This document shows positions 36,143 to 46,314 of a stretch of DNA of 64,000 nt, in pieces; positions within the stretch are counted from its first letter, which is position 1, and every line of letters starts with the position of its first letter. The translations under genes and the position numbers were made by a program. The notes beneath the pieces are model-generated. The model was given only the letters and a program-made list of their open reading frames with translations. It did not search any database and had not been told where the DNA came from. Source of the DNA: Symmachiella macrocystis (GTDB taxonomy: Bacteria > Planctomycetota > Planctomycetia > Planctomycetales > Planctomycetaceae); assembly GCF_007860075.1 (NCBI RefSeq), contig NZ_SJPP01000002.1, positions 558,001 to 622,000 on the forward strand. Direction: 5' to 3'.

Positions 36143-38653
36143 ATGGACCGTTTCTGGCGCATTGCACTGGCTGCGTGGAGCATTTGTCTTTGGGCAGCTA
36201 TCGCGGGAAGCGCATTGGCTGTCGAGGAAACCAAGTCATCTGGTTTGGGTGATCCCGGCCCGTTGACTGAACTCCGCGTCGAACCGAATATCGACGGCAA
36301 AGGGTTTGTCATCAATGGTCGCGATCGAAGTCAACAACTCTATGTGACCGGTCTGTTCGCCAGCGGGCAACAACACGACTTCTCCCGTAAAGTCACCTAC
36401 AAGGCTGAGCCGGAAGGCATTGTTTCCATCAGCGATGATGGTTATGTCACACCGCTGGCCGACGGAAACGTGACCATTACGGCCTCGATCGAAGCGGGAC
36501 AATCGGCGTCGCTCACTGGCACCGTCGCAGGCATTGCCAACGACCCGCCGATGAACTTCAAAAACCAGATCGTGCCGATTTTCACCAAACTCGGTTGCAA
36601 CAGCGGAGGTTGCCACGGTAAAGCCAGCGGACAAAATGGTTTCAAACTTTCGCTCTTGGGTTTCTATCCCGATGATGATTACGAATTCTTGGTCAAAGAG
36701 GGACGCGGTCGGCGGCTAAATCCGGCTTCACCCGATGAAAGCTTGTTCCTCACCAAACCGGTCGGCAAATCACCGCACGGTGGTGGAAAACGGATGGAAG
36801 AGGACAGCCACGAATACCGGCTGATCGCTCACTGGATCGAGCAGGGCATGCCGTATGGGAATCCCGAAGACCCGGTCGTCACCAGCATCCAATGTTTGCC
36901 CACCGGTCGGGTCATGGATCGCGGCGCCGAGCAACAAATCACCGTCCTTGCCACTTACAGTGACGGAAGCACCGAAGATGTGACCCGCATGGCGCTGTTT
37001 GAAGCCAATGACACCGAGATGGCTGAAGCAGGTAAAACCGGCTTGGTGCGGTCACTCGATTTGAGCGGCGAAGTCGCCATCATGGCCCGTTATCAGGGAC
37101 AAGTCTCCACGTTCCGCGCAACGATTCCATTGGGAGCCGATCTCGCCGATGTGCCTGAACCGACCAACTTCGTCGATGAAGCGGTGATGAACAAACTGAA
37201 GTTGCTGGGCATCCCGCCTTCAGGCACCGCCGACGACGCAACGTTTATCCGTCGTGCCTATGTCGACATCACTGGAGAAATCCCAACCGCGGAAGAAGTC
37301 CGCCAATTTCTGGCCGACAGCGATCCGGAAAAACGTAATAAAGTGATCGATCGTTTGGTGGACAGTCCCGGCTACGCCGATTTGTTCGCCAACAAATGGA
37401 ACATGGTCCTGCGTAACAAACGTCGCGGAGCTACGGACCAAAAAGGGACGTACGCCTTTTATCGCTGGATTTGGAACAGCCTGTACGAAAACAAACCCTA
37501 CGATCAATTCGCCCGCGAAATATTGACCGCTTCGGGCGACATGGACCACAATCCGCCCGTCGTCTGGTATCGCGAAGTCAGTAAGAACAACGAACAGGTC
37601 GAAGACACGGCGCAATTGTTCCTCGGTTTGCGGATTCAATGTGCCCGTTGCCATCACCACCCATTCGAACGCTGGAGCCAAAACGACTATTACAGCTTGT
37701 CCGCATTTTTCTCACGCGTGGGCAACAAAAAATTAGCAAACGATGCAAGTGCCGCCCGCGACCGCCGTATCTTCCACAACGAAGGGGTCGCTACCGCGAA
37801 GAATCCCCGCAACGGCACGAAACTGAAGCCGGCTGGTTTAGGGGTTCCGGCGTTTGAAATCCCCGCCGACCGCGATCCACGCCACTATCTCGTGGACTGG
37901 ATGGCCGCCAAAGATAACCCGTTCTTCGCCAAAGCCATCGTCAATCGCTATTGGAAGCATTTCTTCGACCGCGGCATTGTCGAGCCGGAAGACGACATGC
38001 GGGAAACTAATCCACCGTCGAATCCCGAATTGCTGGACAATCTGGCACAACAATTCATTGAGAACAACTTCGACCTGAAATGGCTGGTCCGGACAATTTG
38101 TAAGTCCAACACCTACCAACTCAGTGCGATCCCCAACGATTACAATCTCAAAGACAAGCAAAACTTCTCACGGTATTATCCCCGCCGGCTGAAGGCCGAA
38201 GTCTTGTACGATGCACTGCATCAGGTGACCTCTACCACACAAGGCTACAAAGGGCTTCCCGCCGGAACATCGGCGTTGCAGTTGCCCGATCCGTCGGTCG
38301 GCACCTATTTCCTCAAGGTCTTTGGCCAACCGCAGGGCGAAACGGCTTGCGAATGTGAACGTTCACAGGAAGCCAACTTGGCGCAAAGCCTGCACTTGCT
38401 CAACAGCAGCGAAGTCCAGGGGAAAATCTCCAATGCTTCCGGACGTGCGGCCGTTTTGGCCAAGGATAAGGAAACGAGCGACGAGCAGAAGATCCAAGAA
38501 TTGTACCTGTCGGTCTATTCACGGGCTCCCCAGGAAGATGAATTGAAAATTGCCCTGGCGCATATTGCAAAGCATGAAAAAGAGAAGCAAATCGCCTTCG
38601 AGGACATCATTTGGGCGTTGGTGAATACCAAGGAATTCTTGTTCAATCACTAA
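36143..38653 (+). CDS. Secreted Big2-cytochrome-DUF1549-DUF1553 protein (planctomycete family)
   Basis: An 836-residue protein with a signal peptide (FWRIALAAWSICLWAAIAGSALA). ATG 36143 has GGGAG nearby and starts the signal; an earlier in-frame codon at 36089 is unlikely. Order: Big2-like Ig fold (about 40-130); cytochrome-like PSCyt1 segment with the haem-type motif CNSGGCHG (Cys152, Cys157, His158); DUF1549 (about 350-560) with a CARCHH motif near 500; DUF1553 (about 590-830). CARCH is a classical CxxCH haem site, the first motif is non-standard. These proteins are abundant in planctomycetes and of unknown function. First gene of a cluster of three secreted giants. Confidence 0.92.
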   Translation: MDRFWRIALAAWSICLWAAIAGSALAVEETKSSGLGDPGPLTELRVEPNIDGKGFVINGRDRSQQLYVTGLFASGQQHDFSRKVTYKAEPEGIVSISDDGYVTPLADGNVTITASIEAGQSASLTGTVAGIANDPPMNFKNQIVPIFTKLGCNSGGCHGKASGQNGFKLSLLGFYPDDDYEFLVKEGRGRRLNPASPDESLFLTKPVGKSPHGGGKRMEEDSHEYRLIAHWIEQGMPYGNPEDPVVTSIQCLPTGRVMDRGAEQQITVLATYSDGSTEDVTRMALFEANDTEMAEAGKTGLVRSLDLSGEVAIMARYQGQVSTFRATIPLGADLADVPEPTNFVDEAVMNKLKLLGIPPSGTADDATFIRRAYVDITGEIPTAEEVRQFLADSDPEKRNKVIDRLVDSPGYADLFANKWNMVLRNKRRGATDQKGTYAFYRWIWNSLYENKPYDQFAREILTASGDMDHNPPVVWYREVSKNNEQVEDTAQLFLGLRIQCARCHHHPFERWSQNDYYSLSAFFSRVGNKKLANDASAARDRRIFHNEGVATAKNPRNGTKLKPAGLGVPAFEIPADRDPRHYLVDWMAAKDNPFFAKAIVNRYWKHFFDRGIVEPEDDMRETNPPSNPELLDNLAQQFIENNFDLKWLVRTICKSNTYQLSAIPNDYNLKDKQNFSRYYPRRLKAEVLYDALHQVTSTTQGYKGLPAGTSALQLPDPSVGTYFLKVFGQPQGETACECERSQEANLAQSLHLLNSSEVQGKISNASGRAAVLAKDKETSDEQKIQELYLSVYSRAPQEDELKIALAHIAKHEKEKQIAFEDIIWALVNTKEFLFNH

Positions 38654-39180
38654 TGTCGATTTGACAATCCCCCAAACGCCTCACGGCCGGTCACTCCCAT
38701 GTGCCCGGCCGTTTTTTTGTGGCCCTGAAATGCGAGGTTCAACGTCTGGTTGGATTGCGCCGCAACGACCCCGAAACTTTGCGCAAACGGGGCAAATCCC
38801 GGTCGTTTTCCTTTTCATTCGACCCGCTTATCCGTTAAAATTTAATCACAGAACGAGCCGTTCTTGGACGGACAGCGGACTTCGGAGGGGGACTCTCGAG
38901 TTCGCTGGTTTTGCCCAAGCGGCGACACTCCGGCAGCGACGACTTACAGAACACACCACGACTGCAGGTAATGCATCACATTTTCGATGTCGCCTGTTCC
39001 CGCCTTAGACTCCTACCGGCAGTTTCATGTGAGAATTGAAATCTCAACATGAGGGCCGCATCGACCTCGCTACTCATGTCGCCATAACGACTCAAGTGCG
39101 ACGTTTTCATCACGACCATCCACAACCGTACGTTGGCCATGCTGACCCACCTTGCCAACGAGTGTGAAGGACTTCCGACC
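38654..39180. other. Intergenic region, 527 bp, with terminator and hairpin
   Basis: Contains the terminator at 38683-38718 (separate entry) and a second near-perfect hairpin at 39025-39052 (TCATGTGAGA/ATCTCAACATGA) 128 bp before the next start. A DUF1501 gene, often found at this place in related clusters, is absent. No other gene seen. Confidence 0.5.
38683..38718 (+). terminator. Rho-independent terminator
   Basis: ACGGCCGG (38683-38690) pairs with CCGGCCGT (38705-38712), 14-nt loop, then a run of seven T (38712-38718). It lies 30 bp after the DUF1553 gene, separating it transcriptionally from the next gene. Confidence 0.85.
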
Positions 39181-42100
39181 ATGCGAAATAATCGTAGCCT
39201 TCTCCTGGTTTCGCCGCGATTTCGATCGCGCCGATTCGCTTCGCTTATCTTGGCGGGCTGCACGCTGGTCATGCTGGCCAATATGTCACACGCGCAATTG
39301 CCGCAAAACCGGATGTATGCCATCTTCCCTCCCGGCGGACAAGCCGGTGCAAAAGTCGATCTCACGATCACCAACTCCGCCGACGGAGACGAAGTCAGCG
39401 GGTTGTATTTCTCGCATCCCGGTATCTCAGCTGAGCAAAAGACCCAGGTCGTCAACGGCCGCGAAGTCCCTGTCGCCAATCAGTTTCAGATTCGCATCGA
39501 CGAAAAAGTTCCGCCGGGAGTTTACGACGTCCGCTCGTCCGGCCTGTTCGGCATGAGCAATCCCCGGACGTTTGTGGTGGGCACCCACGGCGAAGTCCAA
39601 GAAGCCGAAGCCAACAATACGCCCGAGACCGCCACAGCAATTCAGCAAGGCGCCGTCGTCAATGCCCGCAGCAATGCTGCCGGCGACATCGACTTTTTCA
39701 AATTCCCCGCCACCAAGGGGCAACGGCTCATCATCGAATGCCGCGCCAAGCGGATCGATTCTCGCATGGACGCCACGTTGGAGCTTTACGATCCCAACGG
39801 CCGCCGTGTTGCCTTTAGCCGTAATGAAATGCGCGGCGACCCGCTGATCGATTATACGATCCCCGCCGATGGTGAATATCTGCTCCGTGTCTATGATTTC
39901 TTGTATCAGGGAAACAACGACTACATTTATCGTTTGCTCGTGCATGCGGGTCCGCATATCGAGTTTGTGTTGCCCCCCGCGGGAGTCCCGAATACGACCG
40001 GCGAGTTTACACTGTACGGCCAAAACTTACCCGGCGGACAACCCTCGGGAATGGTTGTAAGCGGCAGTGAGTTGGAGAAACTGGCTGTCAAAATCCCAGT
40101 CCCAGCCGACCCCACCGAGTTGCAACCAGGGACTTACCTCCAACCTTATGAAGCCTCCGTCGATGGTTTCAGCTACCGTCTTGACACGCCGCAAGGCCCC
40201 ACGAACTCGGTGTTGATTCAATTCGCACGATCAGCTGCTCAACTCGAAGCCGAGCCGAACAACGAAGCGGCACAGGCCACAAAAATCACCGTCCCCGGCG
40301 AAGCAGCAGGGCAGTTCCAAGCTCGCAACGACGTGGACTACTATCAGTTCGAGGCGAAAGCCAAGGCGGTGTATTGGATCGAAGTCTTCGGACAACGCAT
40401 CGGCTCCACGGTGGATCCGATGCTGATCATCGATCAGGTCACGCTCGACAAAGATGGCAAAGAAACCGTCAAGCGGCTGACTGCGCAGGATGACGTGGGA
40501 ACGAACCTGGGTTCACAAGGATTCGATACCCGTACCGACGACCCGGCCTTTCGCTTTGTGGCTCCGGCCGATGGGATTTATCGCATTCAGGTCCGCGACC
40601 GTTACTTCGAAAGCCGTGGCGATCCGCGGTTGGTCTATCGCATTGAAGTCCGCAACGAAGATCCTGATTTTCGTTTGGTCGCGCTCCCGCGTCCCCCAGT
40701 ATTAGCCGCCAATGCCGCCGGACTGCCGGCAACTTGGGACTTGGCGTTGCGAAAAGGGGATCACACCGAACTTGAAGTCCTCGCCTTTCGCCAGGATGGT
40801 TTTAAAGGCGCGATTGACGTCACCGTTGCTGGATTGCCGGCGGGGGTCACCTGTCCCGTTGCCACCATCGGACCGGGGCAGAACTCGACGCGGCTGATGT
40901 TCACATCAACTGAAGATGCTTCGAAATGGATGGGACCGATTCAAATCGTCGGCAAAGTTCGCAAGAATGATCCCGCCGCATTAAAAGCGGAACGGGATGC
41001 GCGAACGGCACTCGACAAGTTGGCCAATTCGCTTCCAGCAACGCAGCAAACTGCAGACACCGCGACCGCTGCGTTAACCACAGTGCAAAAAACGCTCGCC
41101 GAACAACTCAAAAAGAACGAAGCCGCCGCCACTCTCGCCAAGCAAACCACTGATGCGGCCGCCGCCTCGAAAACGGCACTCGATACCGCCGCTGCAAAGT
41201 TGGCATCCGCGCAACAAGCCGTTGCTGCCACCAGTACTGCCGTAGAAGCAACATCGAAGACATTCGTTGAAGCGGCCGTCGCCAAAGCCACGGCGGACCG
41301 GCAAGCTGCCGAGACGGTGAAAATGTCTTCCCAAGCCGTGGTGGACAAATTAGCCGCGCAACAGGCCAAAGATGCTGCCGCTGAGGCCGCCGCGGACAAG
41401 CGAATCATCGATGCTGCCGTCGCCGCCAAATTGGCCGCCGATGCGCAGGTCGCCGCGACAGCTGCATTTGAAACCGCGATCACAGCAAAGAACAAAGCAG
41501 TTGCCGACAAGGCTGCCGCCGAAACGGCGCTGACCGCCGGTAGTGAAGAACACAAAAAAGCGACCGAAGCCTATGCCGTCGCAATGAAGGCCGCGACCGA
41601 TGCTGCCGCTGTCGCCGCGAAAGAAACTGCCGCGAAAACCGCTGCGGAACAGGCTGTCGCTCAAGCGAATGAGAAATCACAAAAAGCGACGGCCGCCTTG
41701 ACTGAGGCGAAAAAACAAATGGCCGCCGCCGAAACCGCTTGGACAACGGCCAAACAAAACCTCGACGCCAAAGCCCAACAAATCGCCCGTGTTGCTCGCG
41801 GCGGTACGATTGTGTGGAGCGGAAACCAAACGTTAACCGCCGCTGCACGTGTCGCCCGAAACACCACGCTGGCCGTCCTCAAGGAACCGGCGCCATTCGA
41901 AATCAACACCGACATCACCGATGCCACGGTGAGCCAAGGTGCCCAGCTCTTGATTCCTGTCAAACTGGCAAAGCGGGCCGGGTTTGACAACAAAGTCGAT
42001 TTAACGATTGAAGGCATGCCCAAAAATGTCGACGTTGATAAACAAGCGATCGCGAAGGGAAAAGCTGAGCAACTTCTACGAGTGTTTGTGAAGGACAACG

Positions 42101-43035
42101 TGGCCCCGGGGAAATATACCCTGCACTTGCGTGGGCAGGGTCAGGTCTCCTACAGCCGCAATCCCGATGCGGTGAAACGTACTGAAGAGGAAAAACAAAC
42201 CGCTATCAAAGCAGCCACTGTGGCCGCAGCTCTGGTTAAAAAAACGGGAGAAGAGAAAACCGCGGCTGACAAACAGGCCACCGAGGCACAAGCCGCCGCG
42301 ACCAAAGCGGGGGAAGCATTGGTGGCCGCAGATGTCGCCATCGTTGCAGCCAAACAAGCTGTCGAAGCGGCCACCGCCGAGAAGGCGAACGCCGACAAAT
42401 CGGAATCCGACGCTGCCGCCCAAGAGGCTGCTGCTAAAAAATTGGCCGAAGCTCAAGCCGCGCTTGAGAAAGCCCAAGCCGATCGAGTCACCGCCGATCA
42501 ACAAGCGACAACCGCCAGCGACGCCTTTACCAAAGCACAAGCCGCTAAAAACAACGCCGATCGCGCCGCCGCCGAAGCAGCCGCCACAGCCAAGACAGCC
42601 GAAGCGGTCAAAAAGGCTGCCGAAGCCGCTGCCGCCGCCGCAGTCAAAACGGCAAAAGCGGCCAACGTCAACGTGTTTACACCCTCCAATTCGATCACTG
42701 TTACCGTTAAGCCGGCTCCGCTGACGATAAAAGCTCCCGCTCCGAACAAGGGAGCCGTCAAACGTGGTGGCGAGGTGAAAATCCCGGTCACGATCGCTCG
42801 TAAAAACGGGTTCACCGGACCAGTGACTTTGAGCCTCACGCTGCCGCCCGGCGTGACCGGACTGACAGCTCCGACAGTCACCATTCCGGCAGATAAGAAA
42901 GACGGTGAGTTCGTGATTAAAACCACGGCCGACACCACGGAAGGCAAACTTGCCAATATCGTTATCCAAGCCAGTGCGATTTTTGACGGCGAAACGTTCG
43001 TCGACAGCCCGCTGGAACTGACCGTTAGCAAATGA
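39181..43035 (+). CDS. Secreted PPC/Ig-like protein with two Ala-rich coiled-coil insertions
   Basis: A 1284-residue protein with a signal peptide (FASLILAGCTLVMLANMSHA). ATG 39181 was preferred to 39133. Residues about 140-260 and 353-500 are pre-peptidase C-terminal (PPC) domains (EANNTPETATAI..., EPNNEAAQATKI...). From about 500 onward are Ig-like/CalX-like folds (GFKGAIDVTVAGLPAGV, GFTGPVTLSLTLPPGV). Two blocks are very different: residues about 600-870 and 996-1163 are almost pure Ala, Lys, Glu, Thr, with heptad character (AADKRIIDAAVAAKLAADA-like), predicted long coiled coils. The Ig-like sequence continues on either side, as if they were inserted. Cell surface or periplasmic; function unknown. 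Confidence 0.88.
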   Translation: MRNNRSLLLVSPRFRSRRFASLILAGCTLVMLANMSHAQLPQNRMYAIFPPGGQAGAKVDLTITNSADGDEVSGLYFSHPGISAEQKTQVVNGREVPVANQFQIRIDEKVPPGVYDVRSSGLFGMSNPRTFVVGTHGEVQEAEANNTPETATAIQQGAVVNARSNAAGDIDFFKFPATKGQRLIIECRAKRIDSRMDATLELYDPNGRRVAFSRNEMRGDPLIDYTIPADGEYLLRVYDFLYQGNNDYIYRLLVHAGPHIEFVLPPAGVPNTTGEFTLYGQNLPGGQPSGMVVSGSELEKLAVKIPVPADPTELQPGTYLQPYEASVDGFSYRLDTPQGPTNSVLIQFARSAAQLEAEPNNEAAQATKITVPGEAAGQFQARNDVDYYQFEAKAKAVYWIEVFGQRIGSTVDPMLIIDQVTLDKDGKETVKRLTAQDDVGTNLGSQGFDTRTDDPAFRFVAPADGIYRIQVRDRYFESRGDPRLVYRIEVRNEDPDFRLVALPRPPVLAANAAGLPATWDLALRKGDHTELEVLAFRQDGFKGAIDVTVAGLPAGVTCPVATIGPGQNSTRLMFTSTEDASKWMGPIQIVGKVRKNDPAALKAERDARTALDKLANSLPATQQTADTATAALTTVQKTLAEQLKKNEAAATLAKQTTDAAAASKTALDTAAAKLASAQQAVAATSTAVEATSKTFVEAAVAKATADRQAAETVKMSSQAVVDKLAAQQAKDAAAEAAADKRIIDAAVAAKLAADAQVAATAAFETAITAKNKAVADKAAAETALTAGSEEHKKATEAYAVAMKAATDAAAVAAKETAAKTAAEQAVAQANEKSQKATAALTEAKKQMAAAETAWTTAKQNLDAKAQQIARVARGGTIVWSGNQTLTAAARVARNTTLAVLKEPAPFEINTDITDATVSQGAQLLIPVKLAKRAGFDNKVDLTIEGMPKNVDVDKQAIAKGKAEQLLRVFVKDNVAPGKYTLHLRGQGQVSYSRNPDAVKRTEEEKQTAIKAATVAAALVKKTGEEKTAADKQATEAQAAATKAGEALVAADVAIVAAKQAVEAATAEKANADKSESDAAAQEAAAKKLAEAQAALEKAQADRVTADQQATTASDAFTKAQAAKNNADRAAAEAAATAKTAEAVKKAAEAAAAAAVKTAKAANVNVFTPSNSITVTVKPAPLTIKAPAPNKGAVKRGGEVKIPVTIARKNGFTGPVTLSLTLPPGVTGLTAPTVTIPADKKDGEFVIKTTADTTEGKLANIVIQASAIFDGETFVDSPLELTVSK

Positions 43036-43036
43036 T

Positions 43037-43054
43037 CCCCGGCAAACACCGGGG
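43037..43054 (+). other. GC-rich hairpin after the PPC gene
   Basis: CCCCGG (43037-43042), six-base loop, CCGGGG (43049-43054), directly after the stop codon. No T-run follows, so it is more likely an mRNA 3' stabiliser or partial attenuator than a full terminator, and co-transcription with the next gene (82 bp on) remains likely. Confidence 0.4.
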
Positions 43055-43135
43055 TGGTGGATTCAATAATACGTTGTGAATGACTGGGGCGATTCTCTCG
43101 GCCCAATCTTGCACAGAAAATGTGGAGTGCATTCG

Positions 43136-46099
43136 ATGCGAAAACAGTTTTGTCGATCGACGCTGATTGCTTGCGGATTTGTGTTTCTCTCCTCTTCGCT
43201 AGTATTCGCCGAAGACGAGAAACCGGAAAAAGGGCAAACGATCAAACCGGCTGAGGTCAAACTCGACCGGCCCGTCGACTTCGACGAGGACATTCTGCCG
43301 ATCCTCGAAGAGAAGTGCATCGCCTGCCATAACTTGGCCGATGCCGAAAACGATCTCAGCTTAGAAGACGTGCCCAGCATTCTCAAAGGGGGAAAAGCAG
43401 GCCCCGCTGTTGTCGCCAAAGATCCTGACAAAAGCCTGTTGTATAACGTCATCGCACGCACCGGCAAACCCGCCATGCCGCCCCTTCCCAACAGCATCGG
43501 CGCCGAAGTGTTCACGCCCGAGGAACTGGGCTTGTTGCGACTTTGGATTTCCGAAGGGGCCCAAGCCGGCGGGGGCGGGACTATGGAGGAGATCCAATGG
43601 CGTCCGCTTCCCTCGGGTTTGAACCCGATTTATAGCGTCACACTTTCCGCTGACGGTCAATTCGCCGCTTGCGGACGCGCCAATCGCATTGTTGTTTATC
43701 ACCTTCCGTCTCAACAACAAATCGCCGAACTGACCGACCCCGCATTGCTGGATGTCCAGTTCGACGGCAAACCGATGTATCAGCCCGGTGCATCGCATCG
43801 AGATTTTGTCCGCTCATTGGCGTTCAATGACGACGGCACACTGTTGGCTTCGGGCGGATTTCGTACGGTCAAACTTTGGCAACGGCCCCGCGACGTGGTG
43901 AAATTCAACATCGAGACCGCTGCAGCCGATGCGGTTGCCATCAGCCCCGATGGAAAATGGTTGGCCACCGGCGGCGCCGACAAATCAGTCAAACTCTTTA
44001 ACCTGGCCGATGGCTCGCCCGGTGCTGTTCTCAACGGAGCAGGGGATCGGATCACCGGTGTACTGTTCTCTGCCGACTCATCCAAAGTCATTGCCTCGTC
44101 ATTAGACAAAACCATTCGCCTCTGGAACCTCGCCGACGCCGCTGCAGCTGGGCAGATCACTTCCCCCACAGCCGTCAACGACATCGCACTGAACAAAGAC
44201 GGCACGCAGATTATCTCCGCCGATGCGGACAACATGATCCGCGTCTGGCCGGTCCCCGCCGATGCAAGTGCTGCTGTTACGGCAGCCGCTAAGGAAATCA
44301 AAGGGCATGAGAAACCGGTCACCGCTGTCGCGCTGATCACTCCCGCCGGCGATAAACTCCTTTCCGGTAGCGACGATGGAACCGTGCGAGTTTGGAATCT
44401 CGCCGATGGAAAACAACTTCAATCAATGGCCCATGCCGCTCCAGTCACAGATGTTGCCGTGCGGCCCGATGGCGGGCGATTTGTATCGACCGGGGGCGCA
44501 TCAGCAAAACTTTGGAATCCCGCCGATGCCAAATTGGTCGCAGAATTAAAAGGCGAATACCGCTCTGCCCGAGTCGTTGCCCAGCGGACCGGAGACAAAT
44601 CGATCGCCAAATCGTTGCTTGCCGGAGCGAAAAAGGAAATTGAAACCCGCGAGAAAACGGTGACCACCACAGCGGAAGCGCAAACCAAGGCTAAGACGGC
44701 TCAAGAAGAAGCGGCCAAGAAAATCCCCAATGCCCAAGCCGCCGCCAAGAAAGCCGCCGACGCCAAAGCCGCCAACGACAAAAAAGTGGCCGACGCCCAA
44801 GCTGCGGTGAAAGCGGCCGAGGAAGCCAAGAAGACCGCCGAAGATAAAGCGGCCGCTGATAAAGTGATTGCCGATGCAACGGCCGTACTCAAAGCCGCAC
44901 AAGCCGAACAGAAAAAAACAGACAAAGCCGCCACAGACACCGCGGCCGCTGCCAAAAAAGTAGTCGATGCAGACGCCGCTGCCAAAAAGGCCTTTGCCTC
45001 GGCGGAGCGTGCTTCGCAACGCGCCGTTAAAAAACTCGAAGAGGCCAAAGCTGCCCATGCTGATTTGGACGTGGCGCATAAAGCGGCCGAGAAAACCTTG
45101 GCCGAGGCAACTGCCGCCGGAGCTGCCTTGGTTAAGGGTGTTCGCGGGGCTGTCTTCTCTACCGACAACAAAACGCTGATCACCGTCAGTGACAACAACA
45201 CAGTGCAAACCTGGAATGCGGAATCCGGAACCGCACTGGAATCATTCAATGGGCATCAAGGCCCCGTCACCGCGGTCGCCCTGACCGCCACCGGCGACAT
45301 CGTCTCGGCCTCAGCCGATAACACGGTCAAAGTCTGGGACCGCAATCCCAGTTGGAAAATCGTAGGACGCCTCGGTGCCTCGGCCGAGGAGCCGCTCAAT
45401 ATCAGTCAATCCCCCTTCGCCGATCGCATACTGGCGTTGGACTTTAGTTCCGATGGTTCAAAACTAGCCACGGGTGGAGGCGAACCCTCTCGGAGCGGTG
45501 AGTTGATGATCTGGGATGTCGCCAAGCAAACGCCGCTGACAACTTTCGTCGATGCCCATAGCGATACCGTGTTCGGCGTCGAGTTTTCTCGCGACGGCCG
45601 TTATCTGCTCTCCGGGGCGGCTGACAAGTTTGCCAAAATTTTTGACGTCGAATCCGGCAAGCCGTTCAAATCATTCGAAGGGCATACGCATCACGTCTTG
45701 GGCGTCGCCTGGCGTGCCGATGGATTAATCTTCGCCAGCGCAGGAGCCGACAACGCCATCAAAGTCTGGGACGTGACATCCGGCGAACAAAAACGGACAA
45801 TCGGCGGTTATTCCAAACAGGTGACGTCTCTGCACTTCATTGGGCTGGGATCCAACATCGTCAGTAGCGGTGGCGACAAGACGGTGCGTTATCATAAAAC
45901 GGACAACGGTCAGAACTTCCGCAGTTTCGCCGGGGGGACCGACTACATGTACAGCGCCGATGCCACCGCCGACGAAACCGTTGTCGTTGCCGGGGGTGAA
46001 GACGGTGTGCTGCGGATTTGGAATGGTGCCGACGGCAAGGTGATCATCAATTTCGATCCCCCCAAACCGCCCGCGGACAATACTCAGGCCAAAAAATAG
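43136..46099 (+). CDS. Secreted c-type cytochrome/WD40 protein with Ala-rich coiled-coil insertion
   Basis: A 987-residue protein with a signal peptide (MRKQFCRSTLIACGFVFLSS). ATG 43136 has GGAG nine bases upstream. Residues about 40-140 are a PSCyt1-type cytochrome c domain with CIACH (Cys61, Cys64, His65) and PAMPPLPN as probable Met-side loop. Residues about 150-490 and 665-980 are WD40 repeats (GHEKPVTAVALITPAGDKLLSGSDDGTVRVWNL-type units). The propeller is broken at about 495-665 by an Ala/Lys/Glu-rich coiled coil (AAAKKAADAKAANDKKVADA-like) of the same style as the previous gene's inserts. Periplasmic electron-transfer or scaffold role inferred. Ends before a strong terminator. Confidence 0.9.
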   Translation: MRKQFCRSTLIACGFVFLSSSLVFAEDEKPEKGQTIKPAEVKLDRPVDFDEDILPILEEKCIACHNLADAENDLSLEDVPSILKGGKAGPAVVAKDPDKSLLYNVIARTGKPAMPPLPNSIGAEVFTPEELGLLRLWISEGAQAGGGGTMEEIQWRPLPSGLNPIYSVTLSADGQFAACGRANRIVVYHLPSQQQIAELTDPALLDVQFDGKPMYQPGASHRDFVRSLAFNDDGTLLASGGFRTVKLWQRPRDVVKFNIETAAADAVAISPDGKWLATGGADKSVKLFNLADGSPGAVLNGAGDRITGVLFSADSSKVIASSLDKTIRLWNLADAAAAGQITSPTAVNDIALNKDGTQIISADADNMIRVWPVPADASAAVTAAAKEIKGHEKPVTAVALITPAGDKLLSGSDDGTVRVWNLADGKQLQSMAHAAPVTDVAVRPDGGRFVSTGGASAKLWNPADAKLVAELKGEYRSARVVAQRTGDKSIAKSLLAGAKKEIETREKTVTTTAEAQTKAKTAQEEAAKKIPNAQAAAKKAADAKAANDKKVADAQAAVKAAEEAKKTAEDKAAADKVIADATAVLKAAQAEQKKTDKAATDTAAAAKKVVDADAAAKKAFASAERASQRAVKKLEEAKAAHADLDVAHKAAEKTLAEATAAGAALVKGVRGAVFSTDNKTLITVSDNNTVQTWNAESGTALESFNGHQGPVTAVALTATGDIVSASADNTVKVWDRNPSWKIVGRLGASAEEPLNISQSPFADRILALDFSSDGSKLATGGGEPSRSGELMIWDVAKQTPLTTFVDAHSDTVFGVEFSRDGRYLLSGAADKFAKIFDVESGKPFKSFEGHTHHVLGVAWRADGLIFASAGADNAIKVWDVTSGEQKRTIGGYSKQVTSLHFIGLGSNIVSSGGDKTVRYHKTDNGQNFRSFAGGTDYMYSADATADETVVVAGGEDGVLRIWNGADGKVIINFDPPKPPADNTQAKK

Positions 46100-46148
46100 C
46101 GAGATAAGCGACCGCGGCAACTCGCGTTTCCCTTGAACGAATAACTTG

Positions 46149-46194
46149 AAACCGCCACACTGCACCGACGCGCAGTGTGGCGGTTTCGTTTTTT
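46149..46194 (+). terminator. Strong rho-independent terminator
   Basis: A 15-bp perfect stem (46149-46163 with 46172-46186), 8-nt loop, then CG and six T up to 46194. It closes the transcription of the cytochrome/WD40 gene. Confidence 0.93.
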
Positions 46195-46284
46195 AAAACG
46201 TTTCAAAACCCACTGAAGCGTCGCGGCGACATTCTTGCCTTTATGTCTGACGCAACCGCACGCGAGATTGGAATCTGGTTTTTG
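46195..46284 (+). repeat. ~90-bp dispersed element, copy A
   Basis: Begins AAAACGTTTCAAAACCC and ends GGAATCTGGTTTTTG. The same start and end, with a different middle of equal length, occur at 49530-49621. It begins where the terminator T-run ends and stops about 30 bp before the next gene. Confidence 0.6.
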
Positions 46285-46314
46285 TAGCCCCATGTGGAAA
46301 GTACGACCTCGACG

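Noticed and set aside
42076-42969. Gly/Cys-rich minus-strand frame opposite the PPC gene
   Set aside because: Complement of Ala-rich coiled-coil codons; composition is an artefact of GCC/GCA-rich sense DNA. The same applies to 44546-45208.
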